Source of the DNA: Virgisporangium aliadipatigenens
Lineage (GTDB): Bacteria > Actinomycetota > Actinomycetes > Mycobacteriales > Micromonosporaceae
Length of the DNA: 64,000 nucleotides
NCBI RefSeq assembly: GCF_016863615.1
Contig: NZ_BOPF01000015.1
Location: 124,001 to 188,000 of the forward strand
Reading direction: 5' to 3'
Made by a program: the position numbers and the translations under genes. Under the pieces are notes generated by a model. That model was not told where the DNA came from. It made no database searches and worked only from the letters and a program-made list of their open reading frames with translations. This document shows, one piece after another, positions 9,472 through 17,990 of this stretch; position 1 is the stretch's first letter, and each line of letters opens with the position of its first letter.

Positions 9472-10302
9472 TCATTTCCATTCGTGTCGGGAGCGCGTGT
9501 CGGCCAACCGGCGCGCGTCGTCGGAACCGGGTTCGGTACTGAACACGAGGGCCCGCAGATCGCCCTCGTGCACGGTGAGGATGTCGCAGTCGACCTGCAG
9601 ATTCCCGACGTCGGGATGGTTGATCAGCACCTGGTCGTCGAAGAACCGCACCGCCCCGCCGCCGGTCCACAGCTCGTCGAACCGGCGGCTGTGCAGCCGC
9701 AGATCGTTGACGAGCGCGACCAGGTCCGGGTCGGCGGGGTAGCGGTGCAGGGTGGTGCGTAGGTCCGCGGCGATCGTCGCCTCGAAGCGCGAGGTGCGCT
9801 CGTCGGAGCGGCGCACCCGCAGCGCGGGGCGGGTGAACGTGCGCCAGGCCACGTTGCGGTCGCGACCGCGGGCCGAGACGGCGTCGCAGTTCATCGCCTC
9901 CCACGCCGGGTTCCAGGCGAGCGCGGTCCAGGCGGCGTCGCAGAGGCAGACGGGGACGTGGCCGAGCCGGTCCAGCAGCCGCTGCGCGCTCGGGCCGACA
10001 TGGCTGGGCACCCGGTCGTCGCCGACCGGCGCGTGCCCGGCGATCACGCAGAAGTACTCATAGTCGGAGCGGGTCAGGCGCAGCGCGCGGGCCAGCGCCT
10101 CGACGACCGCAATCGACGGTGTGCCGGTACCCTGTTCGAGTCGCCGGATGTAGTCCGGCGAGACACCGGCCAACCGGGCCAGTTCCTCGCGACGCAGGCC
10201 CGGTACCCGCCGCACGCCGGCGCTGCGCAGGCCGATGGACTGCGGGGTGGCCCGGTCACGCCAGGCGCGCAGGAGCGAACCGAACGCATGTCGTTCAAGC
10301 AC
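9472..10302 (-). CDS. XRE-family transcriptional regulator with MmyB-like ligand domain
   Basis: A 276-residue regulator. Residues 5-75 form a Cro/C1-type helix-turn-helix (RRVPGLRREELARLAGVSPDYIRRLEQG), the characteristic GLRREELA start of this group. The remainder matches the MmyB-like ligand-binding domain, a PAS-like fold (DAAWTALAWNPAWEAMNCD, NVAWRTFTRPALR, PDLVALVNDLRLHSRRF). Such regulators often control an adjacent short-chain or flavin oxidoreductase. The downstream flavoenzyme on the same strand fits that pattern. GTG 10302 was chosen because the domain begins right there. Its TGA overlaps an ATG at 9475 belonging to the displaced downstream frame. Confidence 0.85.
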   Translation of the reverse strand: MLERHAFGSLLRAWRDRATPQSIGLRSAGVRRVPGLRREELARLAGVSPDYIRRLEQGTGTPSIAVVEALARALRLTRSDYEYFCVIAGHAPVGDDRVPSHVGPSAQRLLDRLGHVPVCLCDAAWTALAWNPAWEAMNCDAVSARGRDRNVAWRTFTRPALRVRRSDERTSRFEATIAADLRTTLHRYPADPDLVALVNDLRLHSRRFDELWTGGGAVRFFDDQVLINHPDVGNLQVDCDILTVHEGDLRALVFSTEPGSDDARRLADTRSRHEWK

Positions 10303-10334
10303 CCGACGATTGTGACAACCCGCGCCGGGCGCAG

Positions 10335-10355
10335 CCTGGCCCAGATCGGGCCAGG
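10335..10355 (-). terminator. Short stem-loop after the aldo/keto reductase gene
   Basis: An 8-bp perfect inverted repeat (CCTGGCCC and GGGCCAGG) with a 5-base loop lies between the aldo/keto reductase stop and the start of the MmyB-like regulator on the same strand. No T-tract follows. It could be a weak terminator or attenuator, and is structurally unremarkable in such GC-rich DNA. Confidence 0.3.
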
Positions 10356-10417
10356 TGGATCGGCAGGACCCCGCCCGGACGCGTCGGCCGCTCCGGCCGG
10401 CACCGGTCGGGCGTCGC

Positions 10418-11464
10418 TCAGGCGGTGTTCGCGACCGGGGAAGGGTTGAGCCTGGCGAAGCCTTCCTGGCGTTGGTAAGGGAAATACGGGTAGGGCGCGG
10501 TGCGGGTGCTGGCAGTGTCGAGCCGGGCTGCCTGTTCGGGCGTGAGTGACCAGCCGGCAGCGTCGATGTTCTGCCGCAGTTGCGCCTCGTTGCGGGCGCC
10601 GATGATGACCGTGGCCACCGTGGGTCGTCGTAGGAGCCAGTTGACCGCGATCTGCGGCACTGCTCGGCCGGTCTCGCGGGACAGTTCTTCGAGGACGTCC
10701 ACGACGCGGAACAGGTGCTCATCGTCGACCGGCGGGGCTTGGGCAGCGGTCGCGTGCAGCCGGCTCGTGCGCGGTGGCGGTGTATCGCGGCGGATCTTGC
10801 CGGTGAGCCGTCCCCAGCCGAGCGGGCTCCACACCACGGCTCCGACGCCTTGGTCGAGCCCCAGGGGCAGCAGTTCCCACTCGTAGTCCCGGCCGATGAG
10901 CGAGTAGTAGACCTGGTGGGCCACGTACCGGCGGCGGTGGTCCCGGTCGGCGGCGGCGAGGGACTTCATCAGTTGCCAGCCGGCGAAGTTGGAGACGCCG
11001 AGATAGCGAATCTTCCCGTCCCGTACCAGGTCGTCCAGTGTCGCCACGACCTCTTCGACGGGTGTCGCGGCGTCGAAGGCATGTAGCTGGAACAGGTCGA
11101 TGTAGTCGGTGCCGAGTCGACGCAGCGCCGTCTCGACCGATCGGACGAGACGGGCGCGTGAGGTTCCCGCGTCGTTCGGTCCGTCGCCGGTCGGCAGGCC
11201 ACTCTTGGTCGAGATCAGGACGGCGTCGCGTCGGCCTCTGATCGCCTGTCCCAGCACCTCCTCGGACGCGCCGTCGGAGTACACGTCCGCGGTGTCGAAC
11301 ATGCTGATCCCGGCTTCCAGGCAGATGTCCACGAGGCGTCTTGCCTCCCGGGCGTCCGTATTGCCCCAGGCGCCGAAGAGCGGTCCCGAGCCGCCGAAGG
11401 TGCCGGCGCCGAAGCTGAGGGCGGGCACGCTGAGTCCGGATGCCCCGAGTCGTCGATACTCCAC
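10418..11464 (-). CDS. Aldo/keto reductase
   Basis: A 348-residue NAD(P)H-dependent oxidoreductase with the TIM-barrel aldo/keto reductase fold. The catalytic tetrad is visible: Asp and Tyr in MFDTADVYSDG, Lys in LISTKSGLP, and His in DLFQLHAFD. The phosphate-binding end contains VIIGARNEAQLRQNIDA. It should reduce an aldehyde or ketone; the physiological substrate is not indicated. It is transcribed divergently from a TetR regulator across a 92-base gap containing three similar AT-containing repeats, so repression by that TetR protein is the natural hypothesis. Confidence 0.92.
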   Translation of the reverse strand: MEYRRLGASGLSVPALSFGAGTFGGSGPLFGAWGNTDAREARRLVDICLEAGISMFDTADVYSDGASEEVLGQAIRGRRDAVLISTKSGLPTGDGPNDAGTSRARLVRSVETALRRLGTDYIDLFQLHAFDAATPVEEVVATLDDLVRDGKIRYLGVSNFAGWQLMKSLAAADRDHRRRYVAHQVYYSLIGRDYEWELLPLGLDQGVGAVVWSPLGWGRLTGKIRRDTPPPRTSRLHATAAQAPPVDDEHLFRVVDVLEELSRETGRAVPQIAVNWLLRRPTVATVIIGARNEAQLRQNIDAAGWSLTPEQAARLDTASTRTAPYPYFPYQRQEGFARLNPSPVANTA

Positions 11465-11478
11465 GATGGTCGCCTCCC

Positions 11479-11540
11479 CGTTAAAGGTTCTGCAGTTCCG
11501 TTAAGGCGTCGGCTACGATAGCAGCCACCCGCAGTTAAGG
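11479..11540. promoter_or_regulatory. Candidate TetR operator region with three repeats
   Basis: The intergenic region between the divergent aldo/keto reductase and TetR genes holds three short direct repeats: CCGTTAAAGG at 11479, CCGTTAAGG at 11499 and CAGTTAAGG at 11532. A CTGCAG palindrome with GG and CC at its edges (about 11486-11499) lies between the first two. A TACGAT hexamer at 11514-11519 could be the -10 box for the TetR gene. Local repeats in such a gap are typical of autoregulated TetR pairs, but no binding site is proven. Confidence 0.4.
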
Positions 11541-11556
11541 GAACCGGAGACCCGTT

Positions 11557-12177
11557 ATGGCCGTCGGTGCGATCCGACCCGGAGGACGGACCGCCCGGGT
11601 CCGCGCCGCCGTGCTTCGAGCCGCCGGCGACGCGCTCGTCGAGCACGGCTTCGACCGTCTCGACCTCGCTGACGTGGCGCGCCGCGCCGAGGTGGGCAAG
11701 ACAACGGTCTACCGCCGCTGGGGTACGGTCGCCGGCCTCGTCGCCGACCTGCTGACGGACATGGCGGAGCAGTCCCTGCCGCGAGCCGACACCGGATCGC
11801 TGACCGGGGACCTGCGTGCCAATGCCCGGCTCGTGCAGCGCACCCTGGTGGATCCGCGTCAGGGTGCGCTGTTCCGGGCGGTCATCGTCGCCGCGACCTG
11901 CGACCCCCGCGCCGCCGAGGCTCTGCACCACTTCTACGCCGTCCGCATCGCCGAGTGGGCCCCCTGCGTGGAGCAGGCCGTACGACGGGCGGAACTTCCC
12001 CCGGGCACGGACGCGGCCGAGGTCATCCGCGCCGTCTCGGCACCGCTCTACTACCGCCTGCTCGTCAGCGGAGACCCCATCGACGAGGCCGCGGCGGACC
12101 GGGCTGCCGACGCGGCAGTGGCAGCCGCCCACGCCGGCGTCTACACGACCGCCGGCGGTCCGCAGCCGGTCCGATAG
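11557..12177 (+). CDS. TetR family transcriptional regulator
   Basis: A 206-residue regulator. The N-terminal helix-turn-helix is clear at about residues 14-60 (RAAVLRAAGDALVEHGFDRL, DVARRAEVGKTTVYRRWGTV). The C-terminal ligand-binding domain is all-helical, with DPRQGALFRAVIVAATCDPR and AVSAPLYYRLLVSGDPID, resembling the TetR_C groups in which the last segment lines a ligand pocket. It is divergent from the aldo/keto reductase and probably represses it and itself through the repeats between them. The inducer is unknown. It is followed by a strong stem-loop at 12181-12251. Confidence 0.9.
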   Translation: MAVGAIRPGGRTARVRAAVLRAAGDALVEHGFDRLDLADVARRAEVGKTTVYRRWGTVAGLVADLLTDMAEQSLPRADTGSLTGDLRANARLVQRTLVDPRQGALFRAVIVAATCDPRAAEALHHFYAVRIAEWAPCVEQAVRRAELPPGTDAAEVIRAVSAPLYYRLLVSGDPIDEAAADRAADAAVAAAHAGVYTTAGGPQPVR

Positions 12178-12180
12178 CGG

Positions 12181-12251
12181 CGATCTTGCAGTTGTGGTGG
12201 CGACATAGGCTCTCGAGACCGGGCACGCCGGGCACCACAACTGCAAGATCG
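12181..12251. terminator. Perfect 19-bp inverted repeat between convergent genes
   Basis: Arms at 12181-12199 and 12233-12251 are perfect inverted copies of CGATCTTGCAGTTGTGGTG with a 33-base loop. The structure begins 4 bases after the TetR stop and ends 30 bases before the stop of the convergent secreted hydrolase, so it can terminate both transcripts. There is no U-tract. The arms are less GC-rich than surrounding DNA, which hints that this is a dispersed palindromic repeat family rather than a locally evolved terminator. Confidence 0.65.
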
Positions 12252-12281
12252 GCGGGAGGGGGTCAGGGGCCGGCGGAGGGG

Positions 12282-13724
12282 TCAGGGGCAGGCGGGCGCC
12301 ACGAAATTCGGGCGGGCGCCGACCGTGTACGTGCAGCCGAAGGTCGGGCGGGCGACCTCGCGGGGGTTCAGCAGCGCGTCGCCGGCGGCCTTGCGGCCGG
12401 TGCGGACCCAGGTCACGAGATCGTCGAAGGTGCGGTTCAGCTCGCCGGGCGTGAACTCGCAGTGCCCCACCGCGCGGACGGCCCGCTGGGCGACGTTGCG
12501 GGACTGCCCGTGCAGGGCGGCCCGCAGCGCGTAGGTCTGCTCCATCGACAGCGGCACGAACAGGTCGCCGATCGTGTGCAGCGACAGCACCGGGATGCGC
12601 GGGTCGCCGTTCACCCTCGGGATGCCGGAGAGGTCCCGACTGGCCGTCGCCGTGCGGGCCACCCGCAGCGCGTCGCGGTTGAGGCGCAGTTCGGCCCGGC
12701 TGGGCAGCAGGCGGTCGTCGAGGTCGTACCAGGTGAGGCGGTTGTCGACGATGTTCCCCGGGGCGATGCCGGCCGTGCCGCCGCTCATGCCGGGGTACAC
12801 GCCGAACAGGAACGGGACGTCGTTGTTCGGTGCCAGGCCGGGTGCGGCGTTCCAGTAGGCGAACGCGCTGTCGAAGCCGGGGCGCTCGCCACCGGAACGG
12901 CGTTCGACCGCGTCGCCCCAGGTACGGCCGAGGTCGGTGAGGGTCGGCGGGACACCGACCCCGAAGTTGCTGCCCAGCAACGGAAGCGCGGCCTTCACGT
13001 CGGCCTTGAACGCCGCGTCGAACGCCGGCCCCGGATCGCCGTCGGTGGGGAACGACAGCGGCATGCCGGTCAGCGCGGCGGCCGTCACCGTGGCGTCGGT
13101 GAAGTAGTCGTACAGCTCGGTGTCGCCGATCGACCCGCACAGCGGCATCGCGCCGACGAACGACCCGCGGTAGTGCTCGATCGCGACGGCCGTGATGTGG
13201 CCGCCCATCGAGACGCCGGTCATGTACACGCCGCGCGCCCGCTTGCCCGTGACGGCCGCGAACCGGGCGATCATCGCGTGCGAGTCGCGGACCCCCTGGC
13301 CGACGTCGTAGCCGTTGGTCTGGTAGCTGGAGGCCGCCCACGCGAAGCCGCGCGCCACGTAGTGCGCCCGCAGCGACGGGTTGTCCACGTACACCGTGGC
13401 GCCCTGGCCGCGGTATCCGTGCGCCCAGACGGCCAATTCACCGTTCCACCGCAAGGGGACCTCGATGCGATAGGCCGCACCGTCGACGATGCCCGTCCAC
13501 GTGCGGCTCAACGGGGTCCCGTCGGCGGACGTCAACGGCCCGAACGGCGTCCCGTTGAGGTCGCAGTCGGGATCGGCCACCACGTAGCCCGGCTTGGTGC
13601 TGCTCGGCACCGGGGCGGTGCAGGCGGCCGGCTCCGCGGCGGACACCGGGGAGGCGGCCACGAGGGAGGCGGAGAGCAGCACGACGACCGTCAGCAGGCG
13701 CGCACCGGCACGGAGATGTCCCAC
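12282..13724 (-). CDS. Secreted alpha/beta hydrolase
   Basis: A 480-residue exported protein. The N terminus is a signal peptide (GARLLTVVVLLSASLVAA, cleavage near PVSAAEPA). The alpha/beta-hydrolase nucleophile elbow is G-V-S172-M-G-G. Plausible acid and histidine partners are Asp in LSLHTIGDLFVP and His in AVGHCEFTPGE. The central region contains FGVYPGMSGGTAGIAPGN. This looks like a secreted esterase or peptidase of an actinobacterial family; the substrate is not evident. GTG 13724 was chosen because the signal peptide starts there. It converges with the TetR gene through a shared stem-loop. Confidence 0.78.
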   Translation of the reverse strand: MGHLRAGARLLTVVVLLSASLVAASPVSAAEPAACTAPVPSSTKPGYVVADPDCDLNGTPFGPLTSADGTPLSRTWTGIVDGAAYRIEVPLRWNGELAVWAHGYRGQGATVYVDNPSLRAHYVARGFAWAASSYQTNGYDVGQGVRDSHAMIARFAAVTGKRARGVYMTGVSMGGHITAVAIEHYRGSFVGAMPLCGSIGDTELYDYFTDATVTAAALTGMPLSFPTDGDPGPAFDAAFKADVKAALPLLGSNFGVGVPPTLTDLGRTWGDAVERRSGGERPGFDSAFAYWNAAPGLAPNNDVPFLFGVYPGMSGGTAGIAPGNIVDNRLTWYDLDDRLLPSRAELRLNRDALRVARTATASRDLSGIPRVNGDPRIPVLSLHTIGDLFVPLSMEQTYALRAALHGQSRNVAQRAVRAVGHCEFTPGELNRTFDDLVTWVRTGRKAAGDALLNPREVARPTFGCTYTVGARPNFVAPACP

Positions 13725-13766
13725 GGCCCCATACAAGTCGCCGCATGTGCATGAGTCAATCGATGC

Positions 13767-13808
13767 TCCGGGGCGCCGGTGAATTCGCCGATACCGAAGC
13801 GCCCCGGA
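13767..13808 (-). terminator. Stem-loop downstream of the WGR/beta-propeller gene
   Basis: A perfect 10-bp inverted repeat (TCCGGGGCGC at 13767-13776, GCGCCCCGGA at 13799-13808) encloses a 22-base loop that can itself pair CGGT with ACCG. It lies 12 bases past the stop of the minus-strand WGR gene and before the secreted hydrolase start, consistent with a terminator that separates the two transcripts. Confidence 0.5.
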
Positions 13809-13819
13809 TCCACCCCGAT

Positions 13820-15247
13820 CTACACGAGACGGCGCGGCTCCCCGTAGGAACGGTAGAAGCCGCCGCGCGCCGCCTCGCGCACGCCCTCGACGACGTACCG
13901 CGCGCCCGGCTCCCGGATGTCGCTGGGGAACTGCACCCGCCAGTCGTGGTGGTAGCCGGAGGAGACGACCCGCACGCGCACCCGGCCGCCCTGCTCGTAG
14001 CACTCGACCACCACGCCGCTGCCGCTGTCGTGCACGACCTCGACGGTGGACGACGGCGCGACCTGCGCGATCCGCGGCGGTGCCTTGACGTCCACGACCT
14101 CGGGGACGTCACCGGACTGCGCCGCCTTGATGGCGGCCTCGCTGGCGTCGATGCAGGCGAGCGAGCCGTCGGTGGTGACGATGTAGAGCCGCTCGTCGTG
14201 GTACTGCATCGAGTAGGCCGAACCGCAGCCGGTGCGCAGCTTCCACAGCAGGGTGCCGTCCTCCTGGAAGCAGTACACCGAGGAGCCGCTGTCACCGGCG
14301 AACACGTACCGGCCGTCCGGCGACGTCGCGCACGAGTACACCGACGCGGAGGCCTTGTACACGCGGTGCGTCGCGCCGTCCTTGCCCAGGCGGACCACCT
14401 GGCTGTTGGACGTGCCCGCGAAGACCGTGTCGCGCTCCTGCCAGCCGAACAGCACGGCCCCGGTCGTGGTGTGCCACCGCTCCTGGCCGGTGCGCCAGTC
14501 GTAGCCGGTGACGCCCTTGCTGTGGCCGTGGTAGACGGCATCGGCGTCGCAGCGCACCATCCACGCGTAGGAACCGCGCCCCTGCCGCCGCCACAGGAAC
14601 TCGTCGTCGTGGTCGATCGTGCAGATGCCGCCGCGCGCGTCGGAGACGCCCAGGACGCCGTCGTGGATGTCGAGCCAGTAGATGTCGATGTCCGGCGAGA
14701 TCCGGTACGCCATGCGCGGCACCTTGCCGGAGAGGTCGTACACGTTGCCGTCGTCGCAGCCGGCGTAGAGCCAGCCGTCGTCGGCGACGATGCACTTCAC
14801 CCCGTCGGGCAGCCGGTACTGCTGGATCACCTCGGCCTGGTGGGTCAGCGTCGTGATGACGCCGCTCTCGTTGCCGACCATGCAGCGGTCGCCGTCGACG
14901 AAGATGCCGAACGCCGGCGAACCCGAGCGGTAGCGCCACAGCACCGGCGCGAGCGTCTTGCTGGTCGGCGCCGACGCGGGGACCATCGCGCGGCGCGACA
15001 CCGAACGCTTGGCGCGCTGGCCGATCACGGCCGGGGCGTAGCCCTTGCGCACCTTCTCGCCGATCTTCTTGGCGGCCTCGGTGGTGGCCTTGGCCGCGTC
15101 GGCGTAGGTGGTCTTCTTGACCTGGCCCTGGTCGCCGATGCGCCCGTAGCGGATCGTCAGGTCGGCGCCGTCGACGGTCACCTCGTAGAACTTGTGGGCG
15201 CTCCCGGAGTCCTCGGACAGTTCGAGGTACGTCGTCTGGGCAGGCAT
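13820..15247 (-). CDS. WGR domain plus PQQ-like beta-propeller protein
   Basis: A 475-residue two-part protein. Residues 1-75 are a WGR domain (TYLELSEDSGSAHKFYEVTV, TIRYGRIGDQGQVKKTTYAD), the fold that binds DNA ends in poly-ADP-ribose polymerases. A basic linker (KRSVSRRAMVPASAPTSK) follows. From about residue 110 a beta-propeller made of PQQ/WD-like blades appears (VFVDGDRCMVG-like, GWLYAGCDDGNVYDLSG, SPDGRYVFAGDSGSSVYCF). No signal peptide is present. In the family, function is unknown; DNA- or nucleotide-dependent scaffolding is an inference. ATG 15247 was chosen because the WGR fold begins at MPAQTTYLEL. Confidence 0.85.
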   Translation of the reverse strand: MPAQTTYLELSEDSGSAHKFYEVTVDGADLTIRYGRIGDQGQVKKTTYADAAKATTEAAKKIGEKVRKGYAPAVIGQRAKRSVSRRAMVPASAPTSKTLAPVLWRYRSGSPAFGIFVDGDRCMVGNESGVITTLTHQAEVIQQYRLPDGVKCIVADDGWLYAGCDDGNVYDLSGKVPRMAYRISPDIDIYWLDIHDGVLGVSDARGGICTIDHDDEFLWRRQGRGSYAWMVRCDADAVYHGHSKGVTGYDWRTGQERWHTTTGAVLFGWQERDTVFAGTSNSQVVRLGKDGATHRVYKASASVYSCATSPDGRYVFAGDSGSSVYCFQEDGTLLWKLRTGCGSAYSMQYHDERLYIVTTDGSLACIDASEAAIKAAQSGDVPEVVDVKAPPRIAQVAPSSTVEVVHDSGSGVVVECYEQGGRVRVRVVSSGYHHDWRVQFPSDIREPGARYVVEGVREAARGGFYRSYGEPRRLV

Positions 15248-15326
15248 TCGCAACGGCCTTCCGGAGGGGTCGGAGGATTGATGGCCGACACCATAGCGAG
15301 ACCGTGCGACAAGATTCAGTCCGTCC

Positions 15327-15551
15327 CTAGTGGACACCCACCGCCGCGGGCGAGACCTCCCGGGTGACGCCGCACGCCGTGCACGTCACCGTGTACTTGG
15401 TCTTCAGCGGGATCAGCGGGACGAAGAAGAGCGAAATTTTGAGCACCTGCTTCTGCACCGGATGGGCAACGTGGTTGCCGCAACGCGGACAGGTCAGCTG
15501 CGTCGTCGCGAGGTGGGTCGCCTTCCAGCCCCACCCGAAGATGAAGAACAC
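15327..15551 (-). CDS. Small zinc-ribbon protein
   Basis: A 74-residue protein resembling the zinc_ribbon_15 family. It begins VFFIFGWGWKATHL and contains two cysteine pairs, CPRCGN and CTACGV, that would chelate one zinc ion. The stretch between them, KISLFFVPLIPLKTKYTV, is hydrophobic and may touch the membrane. GTG 15551 was chosen because the family start MFFIFGWG aligns with it. It lies on the same strand as the WGR gene, 79 bases upstream, so the two could share a transcript. Role unknown. Confidence 0.75.
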   Translation of the reverse strand: MFFIFGWGWKATHLATTQLTCPRCGNHVAHPVQKQVLKISLFFVPLIPLKTKYTVTCTACGVTREVSPAAVGVH

Positions 15552-15692
15552 ACGGGTGAGGTTACCGAGAGTCTGCCCGCACGGTCGCGCGCGTTCCACC
15601 TACGCTGCGGTGATGAGCGGACGCTTGCGGGAGCGAATCATGAAGCAGGGTGCGCTTGTGTCTCAGGGCGCCGGTGAGCGGAGCGAGGCGGC

Positions 15693-16166
15693 ATGAGCGC
15701 CTTGGACTCGGCCGATGAGCACCGCCGCTTCGCCGTCATGCTCTTCAACGACGTGTGGCGGCTCATGGAGCTGGAGGACCGCGGGCCGGACGAGGACGCG
15801 CTGATGATCCACGAGGCGCACGCCTCCCTGTACCACTGGCTGCAGGTCGGCACCCCGCAGAACGCCGCCCGCGGCGAGTGGCAGTGCTCCCGCGTGTACT
15901 GCCTGGCGGGCCGCCCCGAGCCCGCGCTCTACCACGCGGCGCGGGTGCTGGCGATCTGCGCGCAGAACGGCATCGCCGACTGGGACATCGCCTACGCCTA
16001 CGAGGCGCACGCGCGGGCGTTCGCGGTGGCGGGAGATGTCGTCGCCGCTCGGGAGTGGTTGGCCCGAGCCGTCGCGGCCCTCGACCAAGTCACCGAAGAA
16101 GACGACCGGGAGCTTCTGCGGGACGACCTGTCCACTGTGGAGTCTTTGTTGTCGCGCCTTTCTTGA
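15693..16166 (+). CDS. Conserved helical hypothetical protein, TPR-like
   Basis: A 157-residue, cytoplasmic-looking, all-helical protein. The sequence has paired amphipathic helices with aromatic residues (LYHWLQVGTPQNAARGEWQC, LYHAARVLAICAQNGIADWD, AYAYEAHARAFAVAGDVVAA) that resemble tetratricopeptide hairpins. I recognise it only as an actinobacterial hypothetical protein. A GAGCGAGGCGG ribosome site precedes the ATG. The next gene on the same strand, the family A polymerase, starts about 160 bases later, so cotranscription is possible but not shown. Confidence 0.75.
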   Translation: MSALDSADEHRRFAVMLFNDVWRLMELEDRGPDEDALMIHEAHASLYHWLQVGTPQNAARGEWQCSRVYCLAGRPEPALYHAARVLAICAQNGIADWDIAYAYEAHARAFAVAGDVVAAREWLARAVAALDQVTEEDDRELLRDDLSTVESLLSRLS

Positions 16167-16328
16167 TTTTCTGTTTCGTGCGTCCGTCGTGGTCCGGACC
16201 GTTGCTCCCGCCGGACCGCTCCGGGTCGATTCGCTTCGCGTCATCGACCGCTCCGCTGCCACGTCCGCGTCCAGCCCTCCGTGGGGAAGTGGGTCGGAAG
16301 TGTCGTACCCCCGGGGTTGAATGACCGG

Positions 16329-17990
16329 GTGCTGCGCGCCCTGCTTCCGGACCCCGACGGGGGCTGCTGGCTGCGTGACCTCGATGCCTCCGGGTTGCCC
16401 GTCGGGCCGGCGTATCGGGCTGAGGCGCCGCCGGTTGATGACGGGGTGCGGTGGGTGTGGGCTTCGACGGCTCACGCGTATGCGGCGCAGTTGCAGCGGG
16501 GTGTGCGGGTCGAGCGGTGTCATGACCTGGAGTTGACCGAGGCGTTGCTGCTCGGGTACAGCGGGCGGTGGGGGGAGCCGCGGGGGTTGGGGGCGATCAC
16601 GGCGCGTCGTACGGGGGCGCCGGTCCCGCCGGATCCGCCGGCGCGGGCGGCCGTTCCGCCGGGGGAGATCCAGGGGACGCTCTTCGACGCCTCCCCGGCC
16701 GGTCCGCCCGGCAGCGTGGACGACGTGGTCGAGGCGTACGCGGACCAGCGCCGGCGGATCGCCGCCGTCGACGAGCCGGGGCGGTTCCGGTTCCTCGTGG
16801 CGGCCGAGTCGGCCGGGGCGCTGGTGGCCGCCGAGATGGGGCACGTGGGGCTGCCGTGGCGGGTGGACGTTCACGACGCGGTGCTGCGGGAGATGCTGGG
16901 CGAGCCGTCGCCCGTCGGGGGGCCGCCGCGGCGTCTTGTGGAGCTGACCGCGGCCATCCAGGAGGCGTTCGGGGGGCAGCGGGTGCATCCGGAGTCGCCC
17001 GCCGAGGTGGTGCGGGCGTTCGCGCGCGTGGGGGTGCCGGTGCCCAACACCCGCTCCTGGGTGCTCCAGCAGGTCGAACACCCTGCGGTGCCGCTGCTGC
17101 TGGAGTTCAAGGAGCTTTATCGCATCTGGGTCGCGCACGGGTGGTCGTGGCTGGAGCAGTGGGTGCGGGACGGACGGTTCCGGGCGGAGTACGTCCCCGG
17201 CGGGGTGGTCTCCGGGCGGTGGGCCACGCGGGGCGGCGGGGCCCTGCAGATCCCGCGCGTGGTGCGCAAGGCGGTGGTGGCCGACCCGGGGTGGACGTTC
17301 GTGGTCGCCGACGCGGGGCAGCTGGAGCCGCGCGTGCTCGCGGCGATGTCCGGCGACCGGGGCCTCACCTCCGCGGCCCGCGCCGGGGACCTGTACGCGG
17401 CGCTGGCCGCCGACTCGTTCGGCGGCGACCGGGCCAAGGCCAAGGTGGCCCTGCTCGGCGCCATGTACGGGCAGACCGGCGGGCAGGCCGCACCGGCCCT
17501 CGCCGTCCTGCGGCACAGCTACCCGGTCGCCTGGGAGTACGTCGAGGCGGCCGCGCGGACCGGGGAGGCGGGCGGGCTGGTGCGCTCCTGGCTCGGGCGG
17601 ACCTGCCCACCCCCGTCGGTCTCCTGGGGCGACCAGCTCGGCGGCGAGGCCCTCGAGGGTGCGCCCGCCTCCGACGAGGACCCGCGCTCGTCGTCGCGGG
17701 CGCGGGCCCGGGGCAGGTTCACCCGAAACTTCGTCATCCAGGCGACCGCCGCCGAGTGGGCGCTCGCGCTGCTGGCCCGACTGCGCACACTGCTCGCCGG
17801 CAGCGCCGCCGAGCTGGTCTTCTTCCAGCACGACGAGGTGATCGTGCACTGTCCCGAGAAGGACGCGCCGGAGGTGGCCGAGGCGGTCGCGCGGGCCGGT
17901 GACGACGCGCGGCGGCTCCTGTTCGGCGACACGCCGGTGCGCTTCCCGCTCGGCGCCACGACCGTGCGCAGCTACTCCGACGCCAAATAG
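16329..17990 (+). CDS. Family A DNA polymerase (bifunctional 3'-5' exonuclease/DNA polymerase type)
   Basis: A protein of about 553 residues related to the short actinobacterial PolA-like enzymes without a 5' nuclease domain. The polymerase signatures are present: motif A in VADAGQLEPRVLAAMSGD, motif B with R-x3-K-x7-Y-G spacing in RAKAKVALLGAMYGQTGG, and motif C in FFQHDEVIVHCP. The N-terminal half (RWVWASTAHAYAAQLQRGV, RCHDLELTEALLLGYSGRWG) corresponds to a divergent exonuclease-like domain; its acidic catalytic residues are not clear to me, so proofreading is uncertain. A role in DNA repair synthesis is inferred. GTG 16329 was chosen; GTG 16281 is also in frame. The stop abuts the Nudix gene stop exactly. 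Confidence 0.85.
   Translation: MLRALLPDPDGGCWLRDLDASGLPVGPAYRAEAPPVDDGVRWVWASTAHAYAAQLQRGVRVERCHDLELTEALLLGYSGRWGEPRGLGAITARRTGAPVPPDPPARAAVPPGEIQGTLFDASPAGPPGSVDDVVEAYADQRRRIAAVDEPGRFRFLVAAESAGALVAAEMGHVGLPWRVDVHDAVLREMLGEPSPVGGPPRRLVELTAAIQEAFGGQRVHPESPAEVVRAFARVGVPVPNTRSWVLQQVEHPAVPLLLEFKELYRIWVAHGWSWLEQWVRDGRFRAEYVPGGVVSGRWATRGGGALQIPRVVRKAVVADPGWTFVVADAGQLEPRVLAAMSGDRGLTSAARAGDLYAALAADSFGGDRAKAKVALLGAMYGQTGGQAAPALAVLRHSYPVAWEYVEAAARTGEAGGLVRSWLGRTCPPPSVSWGDQLGGEALEGAPASDEDPRSSSRARARGRFTRNFVIQATAAEWALALLARLRTLLAGSAAELVFFQHDEVIVHCPEKDAPEVAEAVARAGDDARRLLFGDTPVRFPLGATTVRSYSDAK

Noticed and set aside
9755-10449. Plus-strand frames opposite the MmyB-like regulator
   Set aside because: Antisense to a gene with clear helix-turn-helix and ligand domain; no independent support.
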